Shown in pieces: positions 21,144 through 34,000 of a stretch of DNA of 64,000 bases. The stretch's first letter is position 1. Every line of letters begins with the position of its first letter. Origin of the DNA: Hyaloperonospora brassicae (Eukaryota; Oomycota; Peronosporomycetes; Peronosporales; Peronosporaceae); NCBI GenBank assembly GCA_947650285.1, contig CANTFL010000024.1, forward strand, positions 1 to 64,000, in the 5' to 3' direction. Below the pieces are notes generated by a model that did no database searches, had not been told where the DNA came from, and saw only the letters and a list, made by a program, of their open reading frames with translations. Both the position numbers and the translations under genes were made by a program.

Positions 21144-24100
21144 CCGTCAGTGCCTTCTATTCGATTTATCCATATATTAAGGATAAGCAGATTCTTATAT
21201 CTTTTTTTCATGCGTTAAATAGCAACATCGGCATTTTTATGGTCATTATACTTCCCGAATCAAACGATGAGAAGCATCATTTCTCGTTGTTCCTTTGTCT
21301 TAATCACAAAAAGCTTCCTTCAATATCTTTATGTCTAGTTATAGATTGCACAAGAGATAGAAGGAAACATAAAAAGCAACAATGACTCAGGCTGTCCCTA
21401 CGAACGCTTCTACCAGATTCTACAATCACCTACCGACACGGCGCTTGTGTTATCATATGTTTAGTTGAGTTTATCTTTTTCCAGACGCGATGGTATTGCA
21501 CCGTGATAATTAGCCTACAGAACGAAATGTTACCACGTGCACGCATGACAACTAGTATCTTATCTTATAATAAAGAGGTCATAATGCTGAGCTTGTCGTT
21601 CGCTCGCGCCGGGGTGTCCTAGCTACTACAGGATGTCGTCGGGCTTGTCCATTATCGGGATCTTCCTGTAATTTCGCCCAGTTGATATTGTGCCTTACTT
21701 GCGCTGGTCGCACGACCTCTACTGAGTGCCAACACTGGCCACAACGTAGTATAGTGAGTATCTATCAGCGTACGATTAAACAGCTTCCTAAAAATAGTTG
21801 ACCCTTCCTTAGTAGAGACCTTATTTATTTTTCGGAACCCTTTGTCGGAACCGTGTCGGAGTTTTCGTGGTGTGGTAGCTTTAAACCGGTAATGCATGAT
21901 TTTATGCGACCCGATTGTCTTGGGTGTACCATCTAACTTCTACCACCATTTCACGACAACTGCAGACAAGCAACACGAATCGAGTGGTATCTCGTCAAAC
22001 GGCCGTCTGAAACCGTTCATTAAGAGTCCTAGTGCATTTGAACCATCACAAATATAGTGTCTATTCTTATCACCAATTACCTCCAGGTATTGAGCTCTGT
22101 AGAGTCGGAGTGTACCAAATAATGGGAGTACTAGCATTCACTTCACCAACAGTTTCCAAAAGCGCTGGTTGTAACCGTTGTAACTCTTGATGGTCGAATA
22201 TTGCCATGATTTAAAAGTATGGAACCAGCAATCATACACGCAATCAAAAACCTTGCTTGATTGTTAACATAGTAAAAGATATGCAGTCATGACTCAAATG
22301 CTAACAAGGCGTCGTCTTGACAGCATCAAGGGCCAAACGATAACCATAAACGCATTCTTTCTTTCGCCAATGGTCATTTTGTGACTAATTTCCGTTTTCG
22401 TGCAACGAGAAATATGCTAACAAATTATGGCTGAGTAAATGCTGCGACGAAATGCTCGAGCTTCTGCGTAACACAGAGTTCCGTAACAGTGTATCAGTGC
22501 AGTCGTTGACAGAAAAACGCAGATTCAAAATTCACGAGTCAACTGCTTTCGAAAAAAACGTTAATCGAAATTCGCCCAGCTTGTCGGCTGGGTAAATTCA
22601 AGACGCCCGATCTTATGTCCATTTTCGTTATTGCCAACGAAAACGGACGCCACGAAGCCAGCCAAACAGCATTGCTACTTGAACTGGAGCAAATATAGAC
22701 AACCGACAAGGACAATGCATATGTACTTCAGATTGAGTATGAACATGACGCCTGCTAGAGACGGCCGCTTTCCAGCTCCGAGAAGCAACAAGGCCACCGT
22801 AATATGCCAATTTGCCTAACAGATAGAACGTGATACGTTTGGAATCCCTCCCTCGATCATCTTGTCGAAGCGAGACTTTGGTTGCCGACCCGTACGCGTG
22901 TATTGCGGCAACTAGGGAGCAACAATTATTAGCGTTACAGAGAGAAGTGCGACCCAAAGAAGTGTAATTGAAACGCTTTATACGACAAAATGCCTGCTTG
23001 TCACAGCTCATGTAGGAAGCATAGCGAGAACGAGTCGCACTGTCGCACTGATAAAAGATTTGTGGGATTGAAATACTAAATTACTGCACTAGTCTTGACA
23101 AATGCAAGTCTTGCAAGCACTTCATTACGCCCATTCATTTCTGCGACAGCAAAAGAAGCGACTCCCGGCAATAGCGCATATCCTGATTCCTTTGATGGGC
23201 GTACTTATGGTACCAACAAAAAGAAAACTACTTCTATCAGTTTACCAGATGCACCTCAATACGAGCCGCCTTGCAGCTTCAGGATGAGCATTTCGTCTAC
23301 GTTGATCATGTGATATACTTGCTTTTGTGGCATCTGACCTACCATAGAGCCGTAAAACGTAGAACACACCGCTTCTACAGCACGCGGAGCGTGAATTGGA
23401 GCTGGACGGGACCATCACTGTTGTTGAGCACACTATAAGTAACGTCGAGCGCATGACGCTATGATACAATGCTAATTTCAGTGCGGATTTGTACTAACAA
23501 TGTGCGCCGAAGGATGCAGCATTACCACTGCATATGACACGATAGCAAGAGGGCATAAGAGTTGTTCTCTTCTGATGCCCCAAACTGCATGGTCTGAGCT
23601 AGTCAATTGCTGTCAAGCGTTTAGCGCAGTCGAGCCTAGACTTGATCAGCACACTCTAACTAGTCTTAAGCAATCAAATCAAGCTTTTTACTGCCGATAG
23701 CAAAGCTTTTGTGGTTTCCATAGACACGAAGCAGCAGCGACAAAGGAGTTTACGTCTTGCCACAATGATACATTTGGCACAAATTCACAATGTAATTACG
23801 AACGTGTAGCCCGAGAGGAGAGCAAGCATAATGTCATCGAGTAGAGCTAGTCGGTTGTCTGGCAAGTGCGTATTTACTGCCTAAGCGTGCAATGGTATCG
23901 AGATAGAGAGGAATCTTTACTCCATGCAAAAGAGCTTTGTGCTTGAGCAGCACGACACACTTGCTCAATCAGCTGCACTATAGCCTACTGCTGATACACA
24001 TTCATGTCAACGGTACCAATAGCCGCTAACTATAGCTTCGATAGTGTTACAAACATGGCAAGACCAACAACGTATGCAAAACATTGTATTGAGGCGTAAT

Positions 24101-24193
24101 ACAGTCATGAAAAAAAAACAGTCTGTCTAGCATGTAGGCGAGTGCACCCAGACGTCGTAGCAAAAGCGCGGATACTTGGTGGGACGGGCATGA
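21144..24193. other. Mirror of 3845-6893, no recognisable gene
   Basis: This is the reverse complement of the left-arm NLP 3' flank, with only scattered differences. Nothing further can be assigned. Confidence 0.5.
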
Positions 24194-25048
24194 TCAGGCA
24201 GAGTCATCAGGTAGTGGCGCTGGAGCAAAAGGCCAAGCGTTTTCCAAAGCGAGCGTGAAGCGTGAGTCGCTCAGAGGCATGGGCATTTGGTTCCACACGA
24301 CAGTATCGAGCGCATGGCGGGCCTTCTCCGGCAGCTGGTCCCACATGATCAGTTGGGGTTGGAACTGACTATCCAAACGTGACAAGCGGAGCTTGCGCCG
24401 GAGACCGTCCTTCCCCAACTCGACTTTGACGCTCGACCCGGCCATAAACTCCCGGGCAGGCGGGACTGCTTTCGTGTAGACACGTTGAACATCGTCCCAT
24501 ATCGACACCGCCTCAAGCGTCTGGTTTTCTCCTGCAGGGTTCCTGAGCCATACGACGACGTGCTCCCAGTCGTAATTTTCGTACTTACGATTGTACGTCG
24601 GGAAATGCCACGCGAACATCATGGCCCATCTGTCCCGATGCCACGTCCCGCGCCCGAAGGTTTGAGACCCGTACTTCGGTCCCTTGCATTTAATGTCAGC
24701 CATTCCATCTTCAATCGTGAGGCCCTCATTCGTCTTCCCCGCTGCATTCACAGCCGGAAACGAGAAGCATCCCTCAGAAACGTGGAGATGAGGCTTGAAC
24801 TTGACGCCCGCCATGTCGGTGACTGTCTTGGGCTTCGGCTCAGGAAACGGCCTTGCGTGCTCGAGGTCGATCGGATAAACCTCCCATTGTTTCACGTCCG
24901 GCTTCGAAGCAGAGGGCGAACCAAGAGTCGAGGAAGGGTTTTGTTCCGGAAAGAGTTGATCCACCTTATCGGGGTTGGACGACTTCTCCTTGGCAAGCAC
25001 CGCAGCTCCAGCGATCAAAGCGATGTAGGGGAAGACACTCGCCTTCAT
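24194..25048 (-). CDS. Secreted NLP (NPP1-like) protein, right-arm copy
   Basis: This encodes 284 residues, identical in protein to the copy at 2990-3844. I saw one synonymous third-position difference, in the mature N-terminal region (C here, T in the left copy). Signal peptide, cysteine pair and the degenerate heptapeptide ending Asp-Trp-Glu are as in the other copy. The genes lie in opposite orientation, reading towards the palindrome centre. Identical protein despite some arm divergence is compatible with recent duplication, gene conversion or selection; the data cannot separate these. Confidence 0.88.
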   Translation of the reverse strand: MKASVFPYIALIAGAAVLAKEKSSNPDKVDQLFPEQNPSSTLGSPSASKPDVKQWEVYPIDLEHARPFPEPKPKTVTDMAGVKFKPHLHVSEGCFSFPAVNAAGKTNEGLTIEDGMADIKCKGPKYGSQTFGRGTWHRDRWAMMFAWHFPTYNRKYENYDWEHVVVWLRNPAGENQTLEAVSIWDDVQRVYTKAVPPAREFMAGSSVKVELGKDGLRRKLRLSRLDSQFQPQLIMWDQLPEKARHALDTVVWNQMPMPLSDSRFTLALENAWPFAPAPLPDDSA

Positions 25049-27428
25049 GTTTGCTTTTCGCCTTGCCTCGGAGTGGCGAATTTGCAAATGAACGATGTTG
25101 CCCACCTGAAGGATTGATGAAGTCGTTCTCGACACGACGGTGGGATATCCCTATCGCAGATGATCTTCTGCTGCGACAGTTCCGTTCGCCCATCATAAGA
25201 AACAGTGGTAGAAGCAGGTTGACCTCACGGTAATGAGCCAATGCCGACGAGTGGTTCCCGACAAAATAATTACTACGTATTCCCAAAAGTCTCAAAGTAG
25301 CGCCTCAGGTGAAGACGTGATTCGGTGGAGACACACTTCTAGGGACTTCGACCAACGATATGGAAGTGATTGCATAGCCATTCCACCACGGTTCGACTTG
25401 AACCCGAGCCTACTCACTGATGTTCCAACACACGTAGGCCTGATCCAGATATTGCGAACTCAGTCGGCTTGACCCTCGCTACATTGACACGTATTTGTTT
25501 TGCGTATCGAGCACATGATCGTAACTGACTTTGACGAGATCATCTAGAGTACACCAGACATGAACTGTTTCGAACTCGTCAGGACGGCGGCTGTCAGCGT
25601 CGTAAGGTCAGGTAGAATCCACAGGACAGTTTGTACGCTCTTTAGTTTACTGACAGCTGCAACGAGCGTGCTGTATATCGCGTCCGACGATCGCCTGCGC
25701 ACAGACACTATCATTAGGTAGCTGCAAGCAGCAGATGACGTCTGCGGCTGTTTACAAGAAACATTTACGCGATTCGACAACAGCAGACACAAGATAAAGA
25801 TGGGGGCTCAGTTGCCGTTCGATCGTCGTGTCAACGTCTTTGGCATAGTTTCGACTCGTCGTTGGATTCGTGTCTCAAGCAGCTGCTGGGAACCTGCAGA
25901 CAAGTCCTCCGGGAGAACATTCTGGGCGGCTTCTTTCAGCCTGAGCTATCGTAATTGGCTTGCTACGCCTTTGAGCTACCAAGTGCAACGTGGCTTTTTC
26001 GTTCCCTTCGTTAGTTCCTAGTGCCTACTGTGAGCTTGATGTCCAAAGAATACGCTCTGAATGTCCAGAAATACCAAAACTGTGTGGTGCGTCGACAGAG
26101 AGCTCGAAGAGCAAGAGACTGCAGTCCAGGTGCACAGCAACAGTAGTAATCGTCCGACGAATGCTTGACCAAGAACCTGGTTGGAATTTGATCAACGCCC
26201 ACGTCGTAGCGGGAACCGAGTAGAGCTTAGCAAAGGCTAGACGGCCCAGATCATCGGCTGGCACGCAGTCGTAGAAGAGAGTAGACGGTTGACAAAAACT
26301 TATTGCACGGCTGTTGGGCAGGCTATCGTCACTGTCGCCGATCAAAGTCAGACGACGATCGCTTGCACTGTATAGCAACCGCGTCTATCGCGCCATCACA
26401 AGTAGCAACGGCGCCGCAAGAATGAAACGCTCCAGTTGCGCAGGCATGTATCTTCCCTGTCGCACCTCCCCACGCGACGCGTCATTTCTTCGGCATCCGC
26501 GCTCCCCATCCGACGGATCGCGCAAGCGGCCGCTGATGGGACCACCAGTAGTCCCTCCGGCAATGCGCGTATGGGGCTGGCCGACCGCACTCGCGGCCGC
26601 CACCGTGGTCGGATTCACACGATGGTGCTGGTCAAGAACGGCCCTGTGCTTAAAAGAACGTAGTTCATGGCGGTGACGTGGGCACACTCAGTTGGTCTTT
26701 CGACACCAGTGCTGGCTATCCTCGCCTTGAGCTCCGGGCACATGCAGACTTCGCCCATTTGCGAACAGCACCGTCTTTCCTAGTGCTCACAATCTTCCGT
26801 ACCACTATGCGCACGGATAGGCGCTGGAGTGCGACCGGGACAGTTCATGCAAGTATAGGTGGGCCCGGCCACGCAAGGCCTCTTCAGGTACACACGGCTT
26901 CAACCCTGACTTAGGCCCTTCCATCATCTTGCGCGAAACAAATGTAAGCGACAATTGCGAGTCTTTGCTTGATTACATATGGTACCGCACATAAGCAAAC
27001 GGACCAGCAAGCGGTACACCAACCCCTGCCGACAATAAGCGTGGCTCGTTGGACACGCGCGCGCCATTTGATGCGAATTTAAGTATTTTCACTCTTTATC
27101 TGCGAAAAAAAGACCAATACATTTTGTATTCGAGCAGAAATGGAGGAGCTTCTAAATTTAGACCAAATGCTCGATTTCCATTTCGTATTTCAAAATCATC
27201 TTTCAATATATTGTAAGTGGTATCGCCCCATTTATCAGAACCTTTGTTCTTTACATTATATTTCCTGTATTTCGGATACTTATTTGTAATACTCTCGTTC
27301 AAAACGCATGTATGTCTGGAACAATAGTTATGGCGAATACCTAATCTGTGCATTATACGTAAACACATATTTACGTACCGAATAAATAAATTGCATACAA
27401 CCAGCAAACCCTTCGCGTGAGTGAGTTT
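25049..27428. other. Upstream region of right-arm NLP copy, mirror of 610-2989
   Basis: It contains the mirrored initiator-like site at 25078-25093 and the same unrecognised, interrupted frames as the left arm. Confidence 0.5.
25078..25093 (-). promoter_or_regulatory. Putative oomycete initiator of right-arm NLP copy
   Basis: The sense strand reads GTTCATTTGCAAATTC, 30-45 nt before the ATG at 25048, identical to the left-arm site. Confidence 0.45.
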
Positions 27429-27478
27429 CTGAAGACGGGCGACTCAAATATCATGATATATCAGTCGCCCGTCTTCAG
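27429..27478. repeat. Perfect 16-bp inverted repeat, right-arm copy
   Basis: Bases 27429-27444 are the reverse complement of 27463-27478. It is the mirror of 560-609, with the same 18-nt AT-rich loop. Confidence 0.85.
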
Positions 27479-28036
27479 CATGACCCATCACCTGACTCGA
27501 TCCGTATAGACATGCACTGTGTCCATAATTGGCTTAACATCACGGGACATGGTCCTGACAGTAATGCGCGCTACCAACCATCGTCACGGCAGCTACTCAT
27601 TAATGGAATACATTGGATAATTTTTTAATACATTACGGAACAGTGCTAGTCAATCATGTTCACACATAGTAAGGCGTTCGGTACTCAACGATAGACGGGC
27701 CAAGTCTTCGCGACCGCTTATTGATATATACGGAAGCTGGTAAAGTCTTCATACTACTATTCCTTCTTTCTGCAACGCAAATGTGAGATAGTATGGCGGC
27801 CATGCAACGGATTGTAAATTTTGTAATTTTACATTTATAATGGCTCGAGTACGAGTTACACTGACGCAACTGGTTCGACTTGGGTTGTACACATACCTTG
27901 TTTATATGTGAAAGCTATAAAACAAGTTGTCCTGGTTTCTTTTTATCAGTCTTTCTCTCTCAATATGTCACCACTTATGTAGATTATACGATTTAACGAA
28001 TGGTACATTTGTTGTTACATTACCAACCCTTTTATA

Positions 28037-31000
28037 TCGAATCATCCATTGAGGTCTCCCATGTACACATGATAGCTTAACATAGTTGTGAAGAATCATA
28101 CGATTTTGTTCGATGTGGTTTACAGTATACTAGGAATTGATACGACAATAAGATGGCAAATCATGTCGCCTCTTCATAGATGTATCAAGCAATATACATC
28201 AGCAGTATTCAGCGGTGTGTTTGTTTTCACACTACCTAAACATTTCAATGAGTGCTCACTTGGGATGTATGATCTCTAACATATCAAGATATGATACCCT
28301 AACGATGTCACTTTATGGCTCCAAGCGGCGATCTCTGAGCTATAATAAACGACATGAAGAGAACATTAGACTTGGCACATATGTAAAAGTGCTTTGACGA
28401 ATCAAACACACACCAAACCTGTAGAAGCACAATCAGCACCAGATAGTTGTTAGTATTTTAATTCTCAGTAAAACGATGCGACGTGGGAGAGGGTGCCCAT
28501 TTTTTTCGAGGTTCATGTTTTAGTGCACCGGATATGCCAGGTGTCAATCGATCGATTAGCTTCGCACACAATTATCCAAGTCAGTAGTTCGAACCAATTT
28601 ATTTGGCCAACGAAGTACGTTCGTGTTCCGATCACATTATACCTTAAGATAACCAACTTCTCTACCTTTCGGGAGGCGTTGTATGTCATCATTTAACGAG
28701 ATTTTTAAGTAGAAAATTGGCACCGTATACTCGTCTTTGTGAGACACAGCTACATTGTTTTAGGTAGATCGTTTCGTGTAATGCGATAAGAATCGTTTTC
28801 ATAGAAGCATAAAATATATGACTAGTTACACCGTCAACTAGGACAAAAGAAAATGAGTTTGCTATTGCAGCCCAAAATTGGGAATCGAGTTTTTTTCAAA
28901 AGCATAACCTGCTGAAAAGTGCATGAATCACAATTAAACTTTTGATAGGGAAATCGCTTGGACTCGAGTTTAAAGCCTTTTGGTGTACTTACGAGACACC
29001 ACAAATATTGATCATGCCTATAAATAGTGGAGTTTGCGGGTTGACTAAAAGAACACATTGGCGTATATTGGTCTGACCAAGAAACTGTTTAAGCTTGACA
29101 CCTGTAGCGTTGGTTATGTAATGATGTAAAATATAGTTCATCTAGAACCTAAGTTCCAATCATGTTTGACATTATGCAATTCTTTCGCTTGTATGACAGA
29201 ATTTATACGATGTTCTACGTCAGTGTGAGTCACACAATCTTTTGGCCCAAAAAGTGTGCGCTATTATGTCTACAGGATGATGATAACCCTCCAATCAATA
29301 AAGATGGCTAGATACTATGCGCGCGTATTGCTACTCGATGAATGTATCCCGAGTTCTGATTTCTATCGTCCTTCAGTATCATCATTGGTAGGAAATTTCT
29401 ATGCTACCGCGCACGGTCGACGTAAATTTGTATTTTATCAGAGACATTTTGACTGAATTACTCGTGTAGCGCGAAAGTTTGGGGCACACTTTAAGATCAT
29501 ATAAATACTACTGGAATGCCAAATCGTCAATTTACAACCCTTTTACATAGTGAGCAGAGGATAAACAGATAGAAGCAAATACGACGGGGTGAATCTGCCT
29601 CGAAATGCTTTGTTATCCGACTATAGGTCCCCACATAATAAAGACAAGAATGATGAAGATGCTTCGACGGATCAACTGCAAAGCACCCTGCACGATATTA
29701 TTGCGGTGTTAAATTGTGATTAAGGCATGCTCTGGAATGTTAAATTTCTGGCAGAGGATGACTGGATCGCCGATTGGATATTGAGTAAATCGTTGCAGCG
29801 GAATAAAGATATATTGGTCGCGTAGGTCCGAGATTGCCAAACACTGATGCCAATCATATGAATGTGTCGTATGATTATTAAGCCAAGTTGAAACCGTTAT
29901 TGAGACCAGTTCATTCACTCTATCGGTCGTACAAAGCATCTGCCTGTCAGAAATCTTACACGCAGAAATCGGTCAATAAAATTAATTGGCTGTAACTTAT
30001 AAGCGCAGGCATACGAAATATTCATAGGATACTTGTTAATGTATCTGGTCATGCTTGTGGTCATATTAAGTACCACAAATATTTTAAATAAGACATATTA
30101 CAACCTGATTTCCAACGCGATCATTTCGGTCTGTATCGTAAAGAAAGATATCGGCTACAATATCGGAGGAACGCGTGTAGTAGGTTCAATCGGCAGAATT
30201 TGTAATTTTTCGCAACTGTTTCCGCATCACTTTCGTACCAGTTGAGAAGACTGTATCCATAGATTGATCGATTTGATCATCCGATTAGTGATATTAAATC
30301 AAGAGGCTTTTGACAAGCGTAACGCGCGACAGGAGTGGATGCTTAAATTGTTAAGATATTATGGGATAACTTGCAATGTATACGGTATGTATCTCAAGTA
30401 GGAATATGCCATCTTTTATCGAGTTACCCCATCTTTGCCACGGCATCTCTTGATTCTGAGTTTAGTAGTTATATGGTGCGAAGGTATATTTACACTACAC
30501 TGCACAGAAGGTCAAATTTTGTTGATATTAATGTATAACGAGTTTCCGCGCACGAGCGCCGTTGCGACACGATGTGAACACAGAATTTTTTATGCATATT
30601 CTAACGTTGAATCGGATTTAAACAGCAGGTAACGAGAAACCACGCATATTGACAGGAATTTAATAACCGCTATAATCGTATATTGCAAACTTGAATGATT
30701 ATGATGAGGGTTGTAATAAAGACGTGTAATAGGTAAATGTTATAAATGCGCGGATCATATGCATTTGCGATCAATATGGCATCAGATTGGGTCAAACGTG
30801 ATGCACCATTTCATTTTATCAATGATTGGGATTCAAAAAATAAGCCAAAACTTAAGCTAATACTTTGAAGAACTAAAGCAGGTATTAGATTAAGATGACG
30901 ATCGTAAAAGCACGTTAGTACTGAATACCGTCTTCTGAAATCGATATATTTAGTGGCGTTTGAAGGCTGCGACCAAGCCAATAGCCGATGGTTTATTCTG

Positions 31001-34000
31001 CCGTTCAGATTTCTTATAAAATTTGCTCGATCACAAGAGTGGATACATCGGAATCGTGCTGTAAATCGATACCTCGTCAAAATAGTGCATATTTGGCATG
31101 GTACGTAACAAGCAATATATTTTTAAGTGGAAGACAAAGTACCGTTAAACATTGTAGGAACTAATTACCGCGAATTTATCGGCGATTTTAATATCGTTAT
31201 ATCGAAAGTCACATCAAGATCCAGATAGCTCAAAGTATTGATTGGCCTTATCAGTACCAAATTCTAAAAAAATAATATATAAATTGTAACGGAGACGATA
31301 TGGGCAAGAGATCGCGATATAATGAATAATGACTGAAGGATTGCAGAAGTGCGATTGTACTTACGTACGGAATTAAAGCTGGGGTCTGACAATTTCAAGT
31401 TCATTAAAAGATATACAAAAATTGCTTTAAGTAGACGAGACATATTTTTTGTACATTTGAGATCTGTATCAGGCATGTTAAAGTGACTTTTGGCTGACGT
31501 AAATGTACGAAGAAGAACCGAGGGACTCATCGCGATTGGGTGCTCTAGGACTAATGTTATAAACCAAGTCGGATTCTTGTCAATCATTACAAAGTGACAA
31601 CCTTCAAATGATTGCGCGGATGGTTATTGAAGGGATCACATGTATAATGCGTATGTCTCTAGAAGGTCGCAAAGTGTTAGTCTATACCGTAACGCTACAG
31701 TTAAAAAAATTAAAGGTGAAAAAGCCAAAGATGAAACTACGATGGTATTTCTAACGATTCATGAGATGCGAGACAACATTATACCCATAATTTTTTGTAT
31801 TCTAGCGGCGAATTAGCGCTTGTGGGTAATCTTTCACCTAATCCAGACAATAATTACTCCAAGGCTACGGAAAGTCGAACAGGATCAGGAAGAAACCAAT
31901 TTAGAATGTTTGACGACGTCCGCTAAAGCAAAAGTGTGTTACTTTGTCTTTTAATATGTATAATTATGTGTCGAAAATATTGATGATCAAGATAAATACT
32001 TTCACAATGACAATTCATCCTACTTTGAGGGATAAAATGGATTAAGGTCCTCATTTAATAGCTCGCATACCATCTCCTTTAACGTAGTTGGGCTCAGCAG
32101 GACCACAAGCCAATCGATTTTTCGCTGGGTAATAGATACGAGTATATGTACATTGTACTTTACAAAGTCCACCTTAAATGTTCGACAAGATTATAATACA
32201 AATGCAATATATCTTTTGCACCAATCTATTATAAGTCAGTTGGTAACATTGCCGAACCCATAAGAGTTTACAAAGAGTCTTGGCTAATAAGTTCGTGGTC
32301 TGCTCCTAAATTCATACGCGAACACTTACTTAAATGTTTAGAGTGATTGAGTTGAACCCCGCAACTTTAAAAATGTAATTTTTGTCTCATATTTGATAAG
32401 AGAAAAACTACACGTATCTTACATTTTTTACTCCGCGATACACGTCAATCTCACCTGACGACACGACAATATATTGTGAACTTTAGGAGCCCGATAACAT
32501 TATCCTGGGATTCACCCTACGTGCAATATCGTAATGCTAAGACAAAAGCTTACTTGGAAGGTGTTCGTACTATTTTAACGATATATTTACAATTACTCAA
32601 GATACGGACTCGATCGTCACATTTACTGATTCATTTTCTTTCTTGTCAAAATATGAAAAATACGGGTTGGCAGTGAGCGAGGGCTTTCAGAATAATCGAT
32701 GTTTACACGAAAACTGACGTCGAAGAAGAGATGACACCAAATGAAGGTAAGTAAAAACGTATTCAGAGGCTAAAAGCAGACAACGATATGTCTAGAGCGT
32801 CATGTATCAAGATATATATCAGGCTTCTCTCACCTCGAAAGGGTCGCAAACGGGGATATAATTTCTCATCCCCTCAGTCGTAAACTCTTAACTTCGACTT
32901 GATCGCTCGAACTGAAATTTTGTGGCACATAAAAGGACTTCCACTGGAATTTCTGCACCTCATTATTCTAGTCTTACCGTATTATCTTCTACTTGTATTG
33001 TATTAAAATTTGCCGAAAACGTAATATCTACAGCGTAACGGATCTGATTACATGCTCATTCTCTCTCAATTCGATATCTGATTGACGTCATAATTGCAAA
33101 CTTAGTATATGCGATCTAGCTATGATCCTTAAAAATTATATTCAGATTTATGTGGTACTGCTTCGCCAATGTAGTGCGTTTATCGAAACTATTTGGAACG
33201 TCGATATTGATTACGCCCGACATAAGGCTTGTCATAATGGGCTGGTACAACCTCGGGAATGCATCAAGATGGGCGATTTCAATTCGTGTCAATTGGTACG
33301 TCTACATTACAAACCAAAACTAATGCAGCAATGTATCGAGATCAAAAACAGCGTAACACGACAAATCACGATTCGCGACTTCTCTCGGCTAAGTCGTCAT
33401 AAAAATCATGTGATTTACCACGGTCTATGTAATAAAATTACAAGTGACGCATCATAATTCTTGCTTTTGCTTTAGAATGAAGGATATAATGTTGTTTCAA
33501 TTCGTCTCCAAAAACGACGCATTTTTTATCATATGCTCCGGTGAGTCGGACTGCAGCGCATTCTATCTTTTTGAACTGCAACTGCCGAGGAAAAAAAAGG
33601 AATTATCATCATGGTCGGTACGGTTTGGATGCGTAGTGCGCACCTGAACATACTGCATTTTAAAGGCTAGTTTCTTATTCATTGTGCTCTGCTGCCCGCG
33701 CGATTTCGTATTTTTCTCCTTGACTTACACCTATGTAGAAGAGGCCTCACACAGCTTGATTTCGAGCTTTATTGACTGTTTGGTTAAATCTTCACCCACA
33801 AATTCTTTCGGGGCGTCTACTATAAATTAGTTTTAAATACACATGTGTCCATGCGACGTGTTTTAAAGGATCACGCTTTACTCAAATAGGAATGCGATCC
33901 AATTTTCACCGATCACAAGTCCACATAAATACGTGCAAACTGCCAGACAGACAGGTAAAAAAACTAAAAAAAGATAGAGAGACAGAAATTAAATACCTCC

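Larger units (their letters stand above)
10630..28036 (-). repeat. Right arm of the giant inverted duplication
   Basis: This is the reverse complement of 1-9792, with a full-length gypsy element (13136-21143) where the left arm has a solo LTR. The extra length (17407 minus 9792 = 7615) matches the element minus one LTR (8008 minus 394 = 7614). The arms differ by scattered substitutions, for example a synonymous T/C change in the NLP gene and Glu against Gly in a mirrored frame near 7.7 kb/12.7 kb, so they are not byte-identical copies. Confidence 0.97.

Noticed and set aside
1..28036. Palindrome as a plain sequencing fold-back artefact
   Set aside because: A fold-back read would give identical arms. 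These differ by scattered bases and by an 8-kb element against a solo LTR. A haplotype mis-join is not excluded and is noted in the finding.
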